Numbered from the stretch's first letter, positions 8,212 to 15,731 are shown. The stretch: 44,983 nt of DNA from CAYRZF01 sp964428805 (GCA_964428805.1 CAYRZF010000007.1:1-44983), one strand, 5' to 3'. Notes: a model not told the origin generated them from the sequence alone. Numbers and translations are program-made.

Positions 8212-8565
8212 ATGCGCATCCTGGTCGTGGACGACGAACCGCCCATCATGACCCTGTGCCTGAAGGTTCTCGGGCGACTCGGCCACGAGGTCGAGGGGGT
8301 CACGGCCGGCGAGGAGGCCGTTTCCAAGCTGGCCGGGGCGCCGGTGGACCTTCTGGTGGTGGACTACAAGATGCCGGGCGTGAACGGCTTCGAGGTAGTC
8401 CGGCGTGCGCGTGCGCTTCGGCCCGGCATCAAGGTGGTACTCATCACCGGCCGTGGCACGCGCGAGGTCTTGAGCGAGGCCATTGAGGGGAAGTTCGATG
8501 GTATTCTCGTCAAACCCTTCACCCCGGAAGAGCTCGCTCACACAGTCACTGCTGCCCTCGCGTAA
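8212..8565 (+). CDS. single-domain response regulator (REC only)
   Basis: CheY-like receiver of 117 aa with no output domain. Acidic pocket Asp7-Asp8 (VVDDE), phospho-acceptor Asp51 (LLVVDYKMPG), switch Thr (LITGRG) and conserved Lys (LVKPF) are all present. It begins 16 bases after cimA, so it is probably cotranscribed with the kinase at 4729 and could receive its phosphate, acting by protein-protein contact or as a phosphorelay intermediate. The start at ATG 8212 puts the first beta strand at residue 2, normal for this fold; upstream in-frame codons overlap cimA. Confidence 0.92.
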   Translation: MRILVVDDEPPIMTLCLKVLGRLGHEVEGVTAGEEAVSKLAGAPVDLLVVDYKMPGVNGFEVVRRARALRPGIKVVLITGRGTREVLSEAIEGKFDGILVKPFTPEELAHTVTAALA

Positions 8566-8585
8566 CTAGACCCCCCGTTGCCATC

Positions 8586-8651
8586 GTGTCAGGACACTCT
8601 GGCACGATACCTACAGAAAGTGTCACATTTGGCCGGTAGGGCAATATGACA
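8586..8651. promoter_or_regulatory. inverted repeats, candidate enhancer-binding sites
   Basis: Two dyads sit in an AT-richer intergenic stretch: GTGTC-AG-GACAC at 8586-8597, itself nested in ATCGTG (8583-8588) / CACGAT (8603-8608), and TGTCA (8621-8625) facing TGACA (8647-8651). They lie about 50-110 bases upstream of the sigma-54 promoter at 8697, where activator sites are expected. Binding protein unknown; the TGTC/GACA half-site is shared by both dyads. Confidence 0.45.
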
Positions 8652-8696
8652 ACCCATTGATTTCACATAAATACACAGATTTATTTCTATGTTTCC

Positions 8697-8713
8697 TTGG
8701 CACCTCTCCTGCA
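8697..8713 (+). promoter_or_regulatory. sigma-54 (RpoN) promoter
   Basis: TTGGCAC (8697-8703), six bases, TGCA (8710-8713); GG at 8699-8700 and GC at 8711-8712 are 12 bases apart. This matches the TTGGCACG-N4-TTGCW consensus at 11 of 13 positions. The region 8566-8766 contains no gene and is markedly more AT-rich than its surroundings. Transcription would start near 8724 and run through the GNAT remnant into the kinase at 9158. Confidence 0.6.
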
Positions 8714-8766
8714 CGATAACCGCGCGGCGAACTTTTATCCTGTCGCCGGCGTGTCCCCAATCCTAG

Positions 8767-9165
8767 GAAAGCAGGGGCAGTGAGCGGTGCTGGGAGAGGA
8801 CGGATCCAAGCGGCTCCTCACCAGGGGGTCTGATTATCCTGCGGCACCAGGAGCCTGAGGAGCCGGTGGGGTCCGCCTTTACCCGATCGACCTCATCCAT
8901 GGTTACGGCTTCCTCGAGACCGTGATCGCCGACCTTCACTCGCACCGGATAGGGGTGGGGAATCGAAGCCTCCGGGCTCCTCCTGGCCTACGCTCTGGAC
9001 CATATCGGGATCCACTGGGTCGAAGCGAAGGTGTTCGCCTACAACCAGCTCAGCATCAACGCCATCCGCCGCAACGGGTTCCGTCAGGAGGGGGTGCAGG
9101 GCTCCACGTTTTCGTTCACGCTACTGCTAGAGCCGGTCCCGGCTCAGGAGGTTCACCATGGCTGA
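8767..9165 (+). pseudogene. frameshifted GNAT acetyltransferase remnant
   Basis: Three frame segments line up with one N-acetyltransferase. One frame gives LIILRHQEPEEPVG (from about 8830). A second gives VRLYPIDLIHGYGFLETVIA and DLHSHRIGVG (8871-8960). The first frame resumes with GIEASGLLLAYALDHIGIHW, VEAKVFAYNQLSINAIRR and NGFRQEGV to a TGA at 9163-9165. Both switches occur at GTGGGG runs (near 8868 and 8955), as expected for single-base slips. The acetyl-CoA loop (R-x-G-x-G-[shift]-G-x-E-A) is thus split. The N-terminal part is short and a TAG lies at 8764. It overlaps the kinase start by 8 bases. Dead gene unless the frame changes are sequencing errors. Confidence 0.7.
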
Positions 9166-10786
9166 GGCGGTCGGGGCGGGGAAGGCGGTGAAGATCCTCC
9201 ACATCGAGGACGACCCGGACAACCGGGGCCTGGTTCGCCAGCTCCTCGTGGCCGAGGGCTACCAGCTTCTGGAGGCGGAGGACGGGCTGGAGGGCATCGA
9301 CAAGGCCGTGCGGGAGGAGCCCGACCTGGTCCTGCTGGACATCGGGCTGCCGCGCTTCAACGGCTACGAGACCGCGGCCGCGCTCCGCGCCTTTCCTTCC
9401 CTCGTCACCACGCTGATCGTCGCGCTCACCGTCTACACGAACCCCGGCGACCGGGAACGGATCCTCACAGCCGGGTGCAACGGGTACATCGCCAAGCCGA
9501 TTGACGTGGATCGCTTCCCCGGCCAGGTGGCGGAGTTCCTGCGCGGGAAACGCGAGCACGTGGAGCCCGCGCAGCAGAGCGGCTACCTGCGTGAGTTGAA
9601 CCAGCAGCTGGTTCAACGGCTGTTCCAGAAGATCCAGGAGCTGGAGAGGGCCAACCGCGATCTGACCGCCCGCAGCGCGCAACTGGAGAGCCTCCACCGC
9701 ATCGGGGAGCAGATCACCTCCCAGTTGAGCTTCGTGACACTGGTGGGCGAGCTCCTGCCCTCGCTGGCCCTCGGCCTCGGCTTCACCGAGCTGGAGGTGT
9801 CGCTGGTGGACCCCGAGACGGGGAGGCTGGTCAGCTGGCCGCTCCCGGAGCCGCGAAAGCCGGCGCCCGCGGGGACGAGCGAGGGGCGAATGCTGGAGGT
9901 GCCCCTCGCGATTCAGGGACGCATCACCGGACGGCTGCAGGCTCGCGTGATGTCGAGCGAGCTGTCGGCGGCGGATGCCGAGCAGATCCTCAGGATCGTT
10001 GCCAGCCAGGTGGCCGTAGCGGCCGAGAACGCGCGGCTCTACGAGGGGCTCCGGCGGCAGATGGAGGACCTCCGGGCGACGCAGGCCCAACTGGTCCAAT
10101 CGGCAAAGCTCGCCGCCATCGGGCAGCTGGCCGCGAACGTTGCCCACGAGATCAACAACCCCATGACGAGCATCCTGGGCTACGCCACGTTCATGCTGGA
10201 GGAGGGCGTGGAGGCCGCCTCGCGCATCGAGTACTTGAAGACCATCCGGAGCGAGGCGCTCAGGATCTGCGAGACCGTGCGGGCGCTCCTGGATTTCTCT
10301 CGTCAGCGCGACTTTACCTTGGAGCGGGTGGACGTGACCCAGGTCGTGAAGGACACGCTGGCCCTGGTTCGACGCCACGCCACGCTGTCGAGTATCGCCA
10401 TCGAGGAGAAGTACGACCCGGACCTGCCGCTGATGGACGTGGACGTTCCCCAGTGCAAGCAGGTGTTCCTCAACCTCATCACCAATGCGCTCGACGCCAT
10501 GGCCCAGGGCGGCACGCTCACCGTGACCGCCATCCGGGATGGGGAGTTCGTGCGGATCGACTTCGCCGATACCGGCGCGGGGATTCCGGCGGCCAACCTC
10601 GGGAAGATCTTCGATCCCTTCTTCACGACGAAGCCCGCGGTGAAGGGGACCGGCCTCGGGCTGTGGGTGGGCCTGGGCATCATCCAGTCTCACGGGGGCA
10701 CCATCGACGTGCGAAGCGAGGTTGGCAAGGGGAGCATCATCTCGGTCAAGCTCCCCATCCCCACGCCGCCTCCGACGTTTAGCTGA
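9158..10786 (+). CDS. REC-GAF-HisKA-HATPase hybrid kinase
   Basis: Soluble 542-aa kinase with an N-terminal receiver (Asp61 in LVLLDIGLP), a coiled segment (about 145-180), a GAF-like domain (about 180-300), HisKA with His330 in NVAHEINNPM, and HATPase_c (FLNLITNALDAM, DTGAGIP, FDPFFTTKP, GTGLGLWVG). The receiver-first layout means it is itself controlled by another kinase. AGGAGG at 9146-9151 gives a strong start at ATG 9158. The linker and kinase core closely resemble those of the membrane kinase at 4729. Transcription may come from the sigma-54 promoter at 8697. No transcription-factor partner is adjacent. Confidence 0.93.
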   Translation: MAEAVGAGKAVKILHIEDDPDNRGLVRQLLVAEGYQLLEAEDGLEGIDKAVREEPDLVLLDIGLPRFNGYETAAALRAFPSLVTTLIVALTVYTNPGDRERILTAGCNGYIAKPIDVDRFPGQVAEFLRGKREHVEPAQQSGYLRELNQQLVQRLFQKIQELERANRDLTARSAQLESLHRIGEQITSQLSFVTLVGELLPSLALGLGFTELEVSLVDPETGRLVSWPLPEPRKPAPAGTSEGRMLEVPLAIQGRITGRLQARVMSSELSAADAEQILRIVASQVAVAAENARLYEGLRRQMEDLRATQAQLVQSAKLAAIGQLAANVAHEINNPMTSILGYATFMLEEGVEAASRIEYLKTIRSEALRICETVRALLDFSRQRDFTLERVDVTQVVKDTLALVRRHATLSSIAIEEKYDPDLPLMDVDVPQCKQVFLNLITNALDAMAQGGTLTVTAIRDGEFVRIDFADTGAGIPAANLGKIFDPFFTTKPAVKGTGLGLWVGLGIIQSHGGTIDVRSEVGKGSIISVKLPIPTPPPTFS

Positions 10787-10787
10787 T

Positions 10788-10867
10788 CGACCCGCCCGCA
10801 AGGGGCGGGTGCCACGACCCGCTTCGCGGGTGCCCGCAAAGGGCTCGCCTTCGCTCGCGCTTGCGCC
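10788..10867 (+). repeat. REP-like GC-rich repeat, copy A
   Basis: An 80-base element begins one base after the kinase stop codon. It has two hairpins: ACCCGCCC (10790-10797) with GGGCGGGT (10803-10810), and ACCCGC (10817-10822) with GCGGGT (10826-10831). It ends with GCTCGCGCTTGCGCC. The same element recurs on the other strand at 31259-31318: the first 26 bases are identical and the last 33-34 are similar. Copy A carries an extra 21-base hairpin unit. It fills the gap between two convergent genes and may end or stabilise transcripts. Confidence 0.75.
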
Positions 10868-10877
10868 CCTTCCGCGG

Positions 10878-11276
10878 TCAGGTCGCGAATTTCTGCCGGA
10901 GCCAGTCCACGATCTCCTGGATGGAGGAGTCCACCCCCCACAGCTCGGCCACCCCCATCGCTTTGAGCTCCCGCATCTCCTTCGGGAGCATAGTGCCGCC
11001 GCCGATCACGGTGATGTGTCCCGCGCCTTGCTCCCGCAGCAACTCGAGGATCCGGGGGAAGACGATCATCTGGGTTCCGGAGAGGATCGAGAGGCCGATG
11101 ACGTCCACGTCCTCCTGCACCGCCGTCGCGACGATCTGTTCCGGGGTCTGGTGAAGACCGGTGTAGATCACCTCGAAGCCGGCGTCCCGGAGAGCTCGCG
11201 CCACGACCTTGGCTCCCCGGTCGTGGCCGTCCAGCCCCGGTTTTGCCACCAGAATCCGAACTTTGCGCTCAGGCAT
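10878..11276 (-). CDS. hcmB: B12-binding small subunit of acyl-CoA mutase (probable HcmB)
   Basis: Cobalamin-binding Rossmann subunit, 132 aa. The base-off/His-on signature is present as D16-G-H18-D-R-G, with GLSILSG and VIGGGTM lining the nucleotide tail pocket. In two-subunit mutases (isobutyryl-, 2-hydroxyisobutyryl- and archaeal methylmalonyl-CoA mutases) this piece is separate from the large TIM-barrel subunit, as here. It starts 8 bases after the large-subunit stop on the same strand. The substrate is assigned from the large subunit; the small subunit alone does not discriminate. Length fits the known small subunits of about 130-140 aa. Confidence 0.85.
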   Translation of the reverse strand: MPERKVRILVAKPGLDGHDRGAKVVARALRDAGFEVIYTGLHQTPEQIVATAVQEDVDVIGLSILSGTQMIVFPRILELLREQGAGHITVIGGGTMLPKEMRELKAMGVAELWGVDSSIQEIVDWLRQKFAT

Positions 11277-11284
11277 TATCCGGG

Positions 11285-12970
11285 TTAAAACACAATGGGT
11301 TCACGGTAGAGCCCGAACACGTCTTTCAGCGCGTTGACGATCTCGCCGAGGCTGGCGTGGGCCCGGACGCATTCCACCGTGATCGGCATCAGGTTCTCGT
11401 CCGTGCGCGCGACGTCCCGCAACTCGTTCAGGAGCTTGAGGACTCTGGCGGAGTCGCGCTCCCGCTTCACCCGGGCCAGCCGCTCTTTCTGGAGCTGCTC
11501 CGTGCGCGGGTCCACGGAGTGCAGCGGGATCGGGGGATCCTCCGGTTCCGGTTCCCGATATCGGTTCACGCCGACCACGGTCTTCTCGCCCTTCTCCTTG
11601 GCCACCTGATAGGTATAGGCGGAATCGGCGATCTCCTGCTGGAAGAAGTTGCGTTCCAGCGCTGCGACGGTCCCACCCATCCCGTCGATCCGCTCCAGGT
11701 AGCCCCAGATCTCCTTCTCCGTCTGATCCGTAAGGGCCTCGACGAGATACGAGCCGCCGAGCGGGTCGATGGAATGGGCCACGCCGGTCTCTTCCAGCAG
11801 AATCTGTTGGGTGCGGAGGGCGAGCTTCATCGCATCCTCTGACGGGATCGCAAGCGCCTCGTCCATGCCGTTTGTGTGGAGCGACTGGGAGCCTCCCAGC
11901 ACGGCGGCCATCGCCTGGTACGCCGTTCGCGCCACGTTGTTCAGCGGCTGGACGGCCGTGAGGGAGGAGCCGGCGGTCTGGCAGTGAAAGCGCAAGCGCA
12001 TGGACTCGGGTTTCCGGGCGCCGAACCGCTCTTTCATGATCTTCGCCCAGACGCGGCGCGCGGCCCGAAACTTCGCGATCTCCTCGAAGAAATCCGAGTG
12101 CGAAATGAAGTAGAAGGACAGGCGCGGAGCGAAGGCATCCACATCCAGCCCGGTCTTCCTCACCTCTTCCACGTACGCGATCCCGGCCGCCAGCGTGAAT
12201 GCGGCCTCCTGGACCGCCGTGCTCCCCGCCTCGCGGATATGATAGCCGGAGATGTTCACGGGGTTGTAGCGGGGCAGGTGATGGACCGAATAGATGATCG
12301 AGTCGCGCACGATCCGGAGCGACGGCTTGACCGGGTAAATCCACTCCTTCTGGGCTGTGAACTCCTTGATGATGTCATTCTGGACGGTGCCCGAGAGCTT
12401 TTCCTTGGCGATTCCCCATTTCTCAGCGAGCGCCACGTACATGGCCAGGAGAATCCACGCGGTCGGGTTGATGGTCATGGAGACGCTGATGGAGCCCAAG
12501 TCAATTCCGCGGAATAATTCCTCCATGTCAGCCAGCGTGTCCACAGCGACGCCTTCGCGGCCCACCTCCCCGGCGGCGCTCGGGTCGTCGGAGTCGTAGC
12601 CCATCAGGGTCGGCATGTCGAAGTCCACGCTGAGCCCGGTCTGCCCCTGGGCGATCAGGAATTGGAGGCGCTCGTTCGTCGCGCGAGCGGTGCCGAAGCC
12701 CGCGATCTGCCTCATGGTCCAGGGTTGCGCTCGGTACATGGTGGGATACGGCCCGCGCGTGAACGGATACTGCCCCGGGTACCCGAGCTTTTCGGCGTAG
12801 TCGAAGTCTTCGAGGTCTGCCGCCGTGTAGAGTCGCCTGACCTCCCGTCCCGACAGCGTGGTGAAGGAGCGTTTGCGCTCGGGTCGCCTGGCTTGAAACG
12901 CCGTCAGCTCGCTCTCCTCCCATGCCCTCAGCCCTCGCCTGATCGCCTCCAGTTTCTTCGGATCAAACAT
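11285..12970 (-). CDS. hcmA: 2-hydroxyisobutyryl-CoA mutase-type large subunit
   Basis: Adenosylcobalamin-dependent acyl-CoA mutase large subunit, 561 aa, with a TIM barrel and no B12 domain. The substrate pocket reads TMRQIAGFG and GLSVDFDMPTLMGYDSD, giving Ile89 and Asp116. Methylmalonyl-CoA mutases have Tyr and Ala at these positions, isobutyryl-CoA mutases Phe and Ala; the Ile/Asp pair, 27 residues apart, is the marker of 2-hydroxyisobutyryl-CoA mutase (Ile90/Asp117 in Aquincola HcmA). The expected reaction is 2-hydroxyisobutyryl-CoA to 3-hydroxybutyryl-CoA. The start overlaps the GNAT gene by 8 bases. A MeaB/MeaH-type GTPase chaperone, usual beside such mutases, is not seen in this window. 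Mutase certain; substrate probable. Confidence 0.85.
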   Translation of the reverse strand: MFDPKKLEAIRRGLRAWEESELTAFQARRPERKRSFTTLSGREVRRLYTAADLEDFDYAEKLGYPGQYPFTRGPYPTMYRAQPWTMRQIAGFGTARATNERLQFLIAQGQTGLSVDFDMPTLMGYDSDDPSAAGEVGREGVAVDTLADMEELFRGIDLGSISVSMTINPTAWILLAMYVALAEKWGIAKEKLSGTVQNDIIKEFTAQKEWIYPVKPSLRIVRDSIIYSVHHLPRYNPVNISGYHIREAGSTAVQEAAFTLAAGIAYVEEVRKTGLDVDAFAPRLSFYFISHSDFFEEIAKFRAARRVWAKIMKERFGARKPESMRLRFHCQTAGSSLTAVQPLNNVARTAYQAMAAVLGGSQSLHTNGMDEALAIPSEDAMKLALRTQQILLEETGVAHSIDPLGGSYLVEALTDQTEKEIWGYLERIDGMGGTVAALERNFFQQEIADSAYTYQVAKEKGEKTVVGVNRYREPEPEDPPIPLHSVDPRTEQLQKERLARVKRERDSARVLKLLNELRDVARTDENLMPITVECVRAHASLGEIVNALKDVFGLYREPIVF

Positions 12971-13418
12971 GGCTTGGTTCTCCGTGCGATACCCCCGACC
13001 CGACCGCGAGCCGCTTGAAGAAGATCAGCTCGCGGTAGCCCTGGGGAAGGTTGTCCACGTATCCGCTCGCAGTGAAGCCAAGGGCGCTGTGCATTCGGAT
13101 GGAGGCGGTGTCGGTCTCCTCGGTGGAGGAGAAGAGGCGGGGGCTCGGGCTCTCCGCCTCGACGGCCCGGTACAGGGCCGCCACCACCTCGGCCCGGCGC
13201 TGCTCCGCAACGCCGACCAGCGTGACGAATGTGCAATTGAACCAGTCGGTCCGGTACGCCAGGAACCCCTCCACGCTGCCGGTGTCGCCAGCGACGAGCA
13301 GCTGGCGGCGGTCGAATGCCGCTTGGACGAGCGTCCGCCCGCGCTGGGGGCCGACTCTGGTGGCCGCCAGGTTGGCGCAGGCAGGGAGATCATCGGGCTG
13401 AGCGCATCGAATCTCCAT
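12963..13418 (-). CDS. GNAT-family N-acetyltransferase
   Basis: Compact acetyl-CoA-dependent transferase of 151 aa. The N-terminal strand MEIRCAQPDDLPA and C-terminal TASIRMHSALGFTASGY (the conserved A-x-x-x-Y/H-x-x-x-GF region) are GNAT features; the usual R/Q-x-x-G-x-G/A loop is weak (VAEQRRAEVVAAL). It lies between the CoA ligase (11 bases) and the mutase (8-base overlap), so it is part of the hydroxyacyl-CoA operon. It could acetylate the ligase lysine to regulate it, as Pat-type enzymes do, but that is speculation. ATG 13418 has only a weak ribosome-binding site. Confidence 0.75.
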   Translation of the reverse strand: MEIRCAQPDDLPACANLAATRVGPQRGRTLVQAAFDRRQLLVAGDTGSVEGFLAYRTDWFNCTFVTLVGVAEQRRAEVVAALYRAVEAESPSPRLFSSTEETDTASIRMHSALGFTASGYVDNLPQGYRELIFFKRLAVGSGVSHGEPSHV

Positions 13419-13429
13419 CGTGATTTCTT

Positions 13430-14845
13430 CTAGCGTGAGGTGAGCTCGCGGAACAGATCTCGGTTGTCGATGACCCGCCGGGCCTTGAATTCGCTGCGTT
13501 CGAGCTGTCCAGGCGGGACGAGCTGGACCGCGGCTCGGATGCCGATGACCGCGCGGAGTCGATTTTCTATTTCCAGGCGGAGCGCGTCGAGGACGCCCGG
13601 GCGACGGCCGGCCTCGGCGCCGACCTCGGGGCGGTACTCCGCCTGAACGACCAGCTCGTCCATGGTCTCCTCCCGGCTGATGATGATCCGGTGCTCCTCG
13701 CCGAAGCCGTCGATGGCGCGCAGGACCTCCTCGATGGCGCTTGGGTACACGTTTTCGCCCCGCACGATGAACATGTCGTCCACGCGCCCGTAGATCCCCT
13801 TGGGCAGCCGCGGGTAGGTGCGGCCGCACTCGCACGGGTCGTCCGTCCAGGTGGCGAGGTCCCCCGACCAGAGGCGGATCATCGGCTGGGAGGTGCGTTC
13901 CAGGTGCGTATAGACGGGGACGCCCTCCTTGCCGAAGGGAACGATCTCCCGGCTCTCGGGGCGCAGGAGCTCCGCGTACACAATGTCCTGCCAGAGGTGC
14001 ATCCCCGTCCTGAACTCGCACTCGGCGTTGGTCATCCACGGCGTCATCTCGGCCATGGACCCCGTGTCCACGCAGATCGCGCCATACGTGTCCTCGATTC
14101 GGCGCTTCGTGGGGGGGATGCCGGCGCCGGGCTCGCCCGAGAAGAAGAGGATCCTGAGACCGAATTCCCTCGGATCCATGCCCTCCGCGCGCGCCTTCTC
14201 GGCGACGTAGAGACCGTACGAGGGCGTGCCGTAGAAGGCCGACGGCTTCATCTCCCGGAGCCAGCGGAGGGCCATCAGCGTCTGGCCCGGCACGCCGGCG
14301 CCGAAGGGGAAGGCGGTCGCGCCCAACCGCTCGACCCCCGCGAGGGCGCCCCAGCCCCCCATGTAGAGGCTGAAGAACGAGCCGAAGAAGACCGTGTCCG
14401 AGGGTCTGAGGCCGAATCCCCACATGATGCGCGCATGCGCATTGGCGATGCGGCGCCAGTCATCCCGTCCGATGGCGAAAGCCGTGGGCTTCCCGGTGGT
14501 CCCCGAGGTGCCGTGGATGTGGTAGACCTCCTCTCGGCGGACCGAGAGGTACGACCCGAAGGGCGGATGATCGGCCTGATCCTGGCGCAGCTCCTGCTTC
14601 GTCACGACCGGGACCTTCCGGAAGTCGTCGAGGTTCTTGATGTCGCCCGGTTCCAGTCCCGCAGCCTGCCACTTCCGCCGGTAGAACGGCGCGCGCTCCC
14701 AGGCCCACGCCATGACGGCACGGATCTTTCCGAGGACCTCTCGGTCACGCGCCTCGGGATCCTGGCACTCCCGCTCCTTGAACCAGTAGCGCGATCCCGG
14801 TGGCGGGCAGTAGTGGTCGTCGTACTCCGGGGGCCACTTTCTCAC
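13430..14845 (-). CDS. PaaK-like AMP-forming acyl-CoA ligase
   Basis: Adenylate-forming ligase of 471 aa that activates a carboxylic acid to its CoA thioester with ATP. The P-loop HGTSGTTGKPTAF, the adenine-binding DTGSMAEM, the hinge Asp in GRVDDMFIVRGENVYP and the C-terminal PaaK domain are present. It resembles phenylacetate-CoA ligases but is a divergent, longer member. GTG 14845 overlaps the hydrolase TGA (GTGA), so the two are coupled. Next to a 2-hydroxyisobutyryl-CoA-type mutase, the likely substrate is the branched hydroxy acid feeding the mutase rather than phenylacetate; this is inference from context. Confidence 0.85.
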   Translation of the reverse strand: MRKWPPEYDDHYCPPPGSRYWFKERECQDPEARDREVLGKIRAVMAWAWERAPFYRRKWQAAGLEPGDIKNLDDFRKVPVVTKQELRQDQADHPPFGSYLSVRREEVYHIHGTSGTTGKPTAFAIGRDDWRRIANAHARIMWGFGLRPSDTVFFGSFFSLYMGGWGALAGVERLGATAFPFGAGVPGQTLMALRWLREMKPSAFYGTPSYGLYVAEKARAEGMDPREFGLRILFFSGEPGAGIPPTKRRIEDTYGAICVDTGSMAEMTPWMTNAECEFRTGMHLWQDIVYAELLRPESREIVPFGKEGVPVYTHLERTSQPMIRLWSGDLATWTDDPCECGRTYPRLPKGIYGRVDDMFIVRGENVYPSAIEEVLRAIDGFGEEHRIIISREETMDELVVQAEYRPEVGAEAGRRPGVLDALRLEIENRLRAVIGIRAAVQLVPPGQLERSEFKARRVIDNRDLFRELTSR

Positions 14846-15672
14846 GACCGGAGGAACCCCCGGATCGCGCGTCGTGTCTTCGCGTTTGTCCCGAGAAGGA
14901 CCGTGTAGTGGTTGGTGTTGGGCACCACGACCAGCGTCGATTTCGGGATCGCGTTGGCCATCGCCTCCGCCTCCTCCCGGGTCATCAGGCAGTCGGTCGT
15001 CGTCAGGAGACCGTCGGGGGCGCGGAGGATCAGCGTCGGGCATCGCACCCGGTGGTGGTACACCCAGAGCCGTTCGCGCGCGAGGTTGGCCAGCTCCTCC
15101 TCGATAGCGTGCTTGGCCACCTTGGAGCGAACCGCTCCTCCCGGGAGGACTTCCACGTCGTAGCGGAAGTAGCGCTCCAGGTACTCGTTCCAGCGGCCGG
15201 CGAACATCGGCAGGCTCTGGAGCAACTGGAGGAACGCGTCCATCGAGGGGAACTCGATGCCCAGACGGTTGATCGCGGGGGCGAGGGAATCGAGGATCTC
15301 GGCCCGGACGTCGATCCCGCCCTCTACGAGGATCAGCTTCTTGACACGCTTGGGAAAGCGCGCGGCGAAGTAGAGACCGATGCCCCCTCCGAGGGAATGC
15401 CCCATGATGACGGCGCTCGGGAGGCCGAAGTGGTCCAGGAGCGCCCCGAGGTCCTTCGCGTGAATCTCGAGGCTGTAGCCCTTGGGGGGCTTGTCACTGT
15501 TCCCGCGCCCTCTGAGGTCGTAGGCGATCATCCGGTAGTCGGGGGTGAGGGCGTCGGCCAGGCTGTCCCAGCAGGTGTGGTTGGCCGTGAGGCCGTGAAT
15601 GCACACGAGAGCCGGACCCTTTCCGGGCCATTCGCACACGGCCAGCGACACTCCGTTCGCGTTGACGTTCAT
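14842..15672 (-). CDS. alpha/beta-hydrolase
   Basis: Alpha/beta-hydrolase fold, 276 aa, no signal peptide. Oxyanion loop VCIHGLTANHTCWD, nucleophile Ser93 in GHSLGGG, and catalytic His in the late motif NTNHYTVLL (about residue 254). First gene of the - strand operon that continues with the CoA ligase, GNAT and B12 mutase; a plausible role is releasing the acid substrate from an ester or thioester, but the sequence does not name the substrate. TACAAT (- strand, 15708-15713) upstream is a candidate -10 box. Confidence 0.88.
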   Translation of the reverse strand: MNVNANGVSLAVCEWPGKGPALVCIHGLTANHTCWDSLADALTPDYRMIAYDLRGRGNSDKPPKGYSLEIHAKDLGALLDHFGLPSAVIMGHSLGGGIGLYFAARFPKRVKKLILVEGGIDVRAEILDSLAPAINRLGIEFPSMDAFLQLLQSLPMFAGRWNEYLERYFRYDVEVLPGGAVRSKVAKHAIEEELANLARERLWVYHHRVRCPTLILRAPDGLLTTTDCLMTREEAEAMANAIPKSTLVVVPNTNHYTVLLGTNAKTRRAIRGFLRS

Positions 15673-15707
15673 CAGAGCCGCCCCTCCCCGGAAGCGCCGG
15701 CCCGGTT

Positions 15708-15722
15708 ATTGTAGCGTAAAAT
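15708..15722. promoter_or_regulatory. compact divergent -10 boxes
   Basis: TACAAT on the - strand (15713 to 15708) faces the hydrolase operon and TAAAAT on the + strand (15717-15722) faces endonuclease V, whose ATG is only 9 bases further on. No clear -35 hexamer accompanies either. A start point about 7 bases after TAAAAT would give a leaderless endonuclease V mRNA. Confidence 0.35.
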
Positions 15723-15731
15723 GCCTTCGCC

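Noticed and set aside
8763..8945. 60-codon - strand open frame (MRVKVGDHGLEEAV...)
   Set aside because: Lies opposite the GNAT remnant whose frames give far better family resemblance; no ribosome-binding site.
11285..12970. Simple methylmalonyl-CoA mutase annotation
   Set aside because: The Tyr/Ala specificity pair of methylmalonyl-CoA mutase is replaced by Ile/Asp.
12963..14423. 486-codon extension of the GNAT frame
   Set aside because: The extra N-terminal part is the CoA-ligase gene read in another frame; only the part from ATG 13418 has GNAT character.
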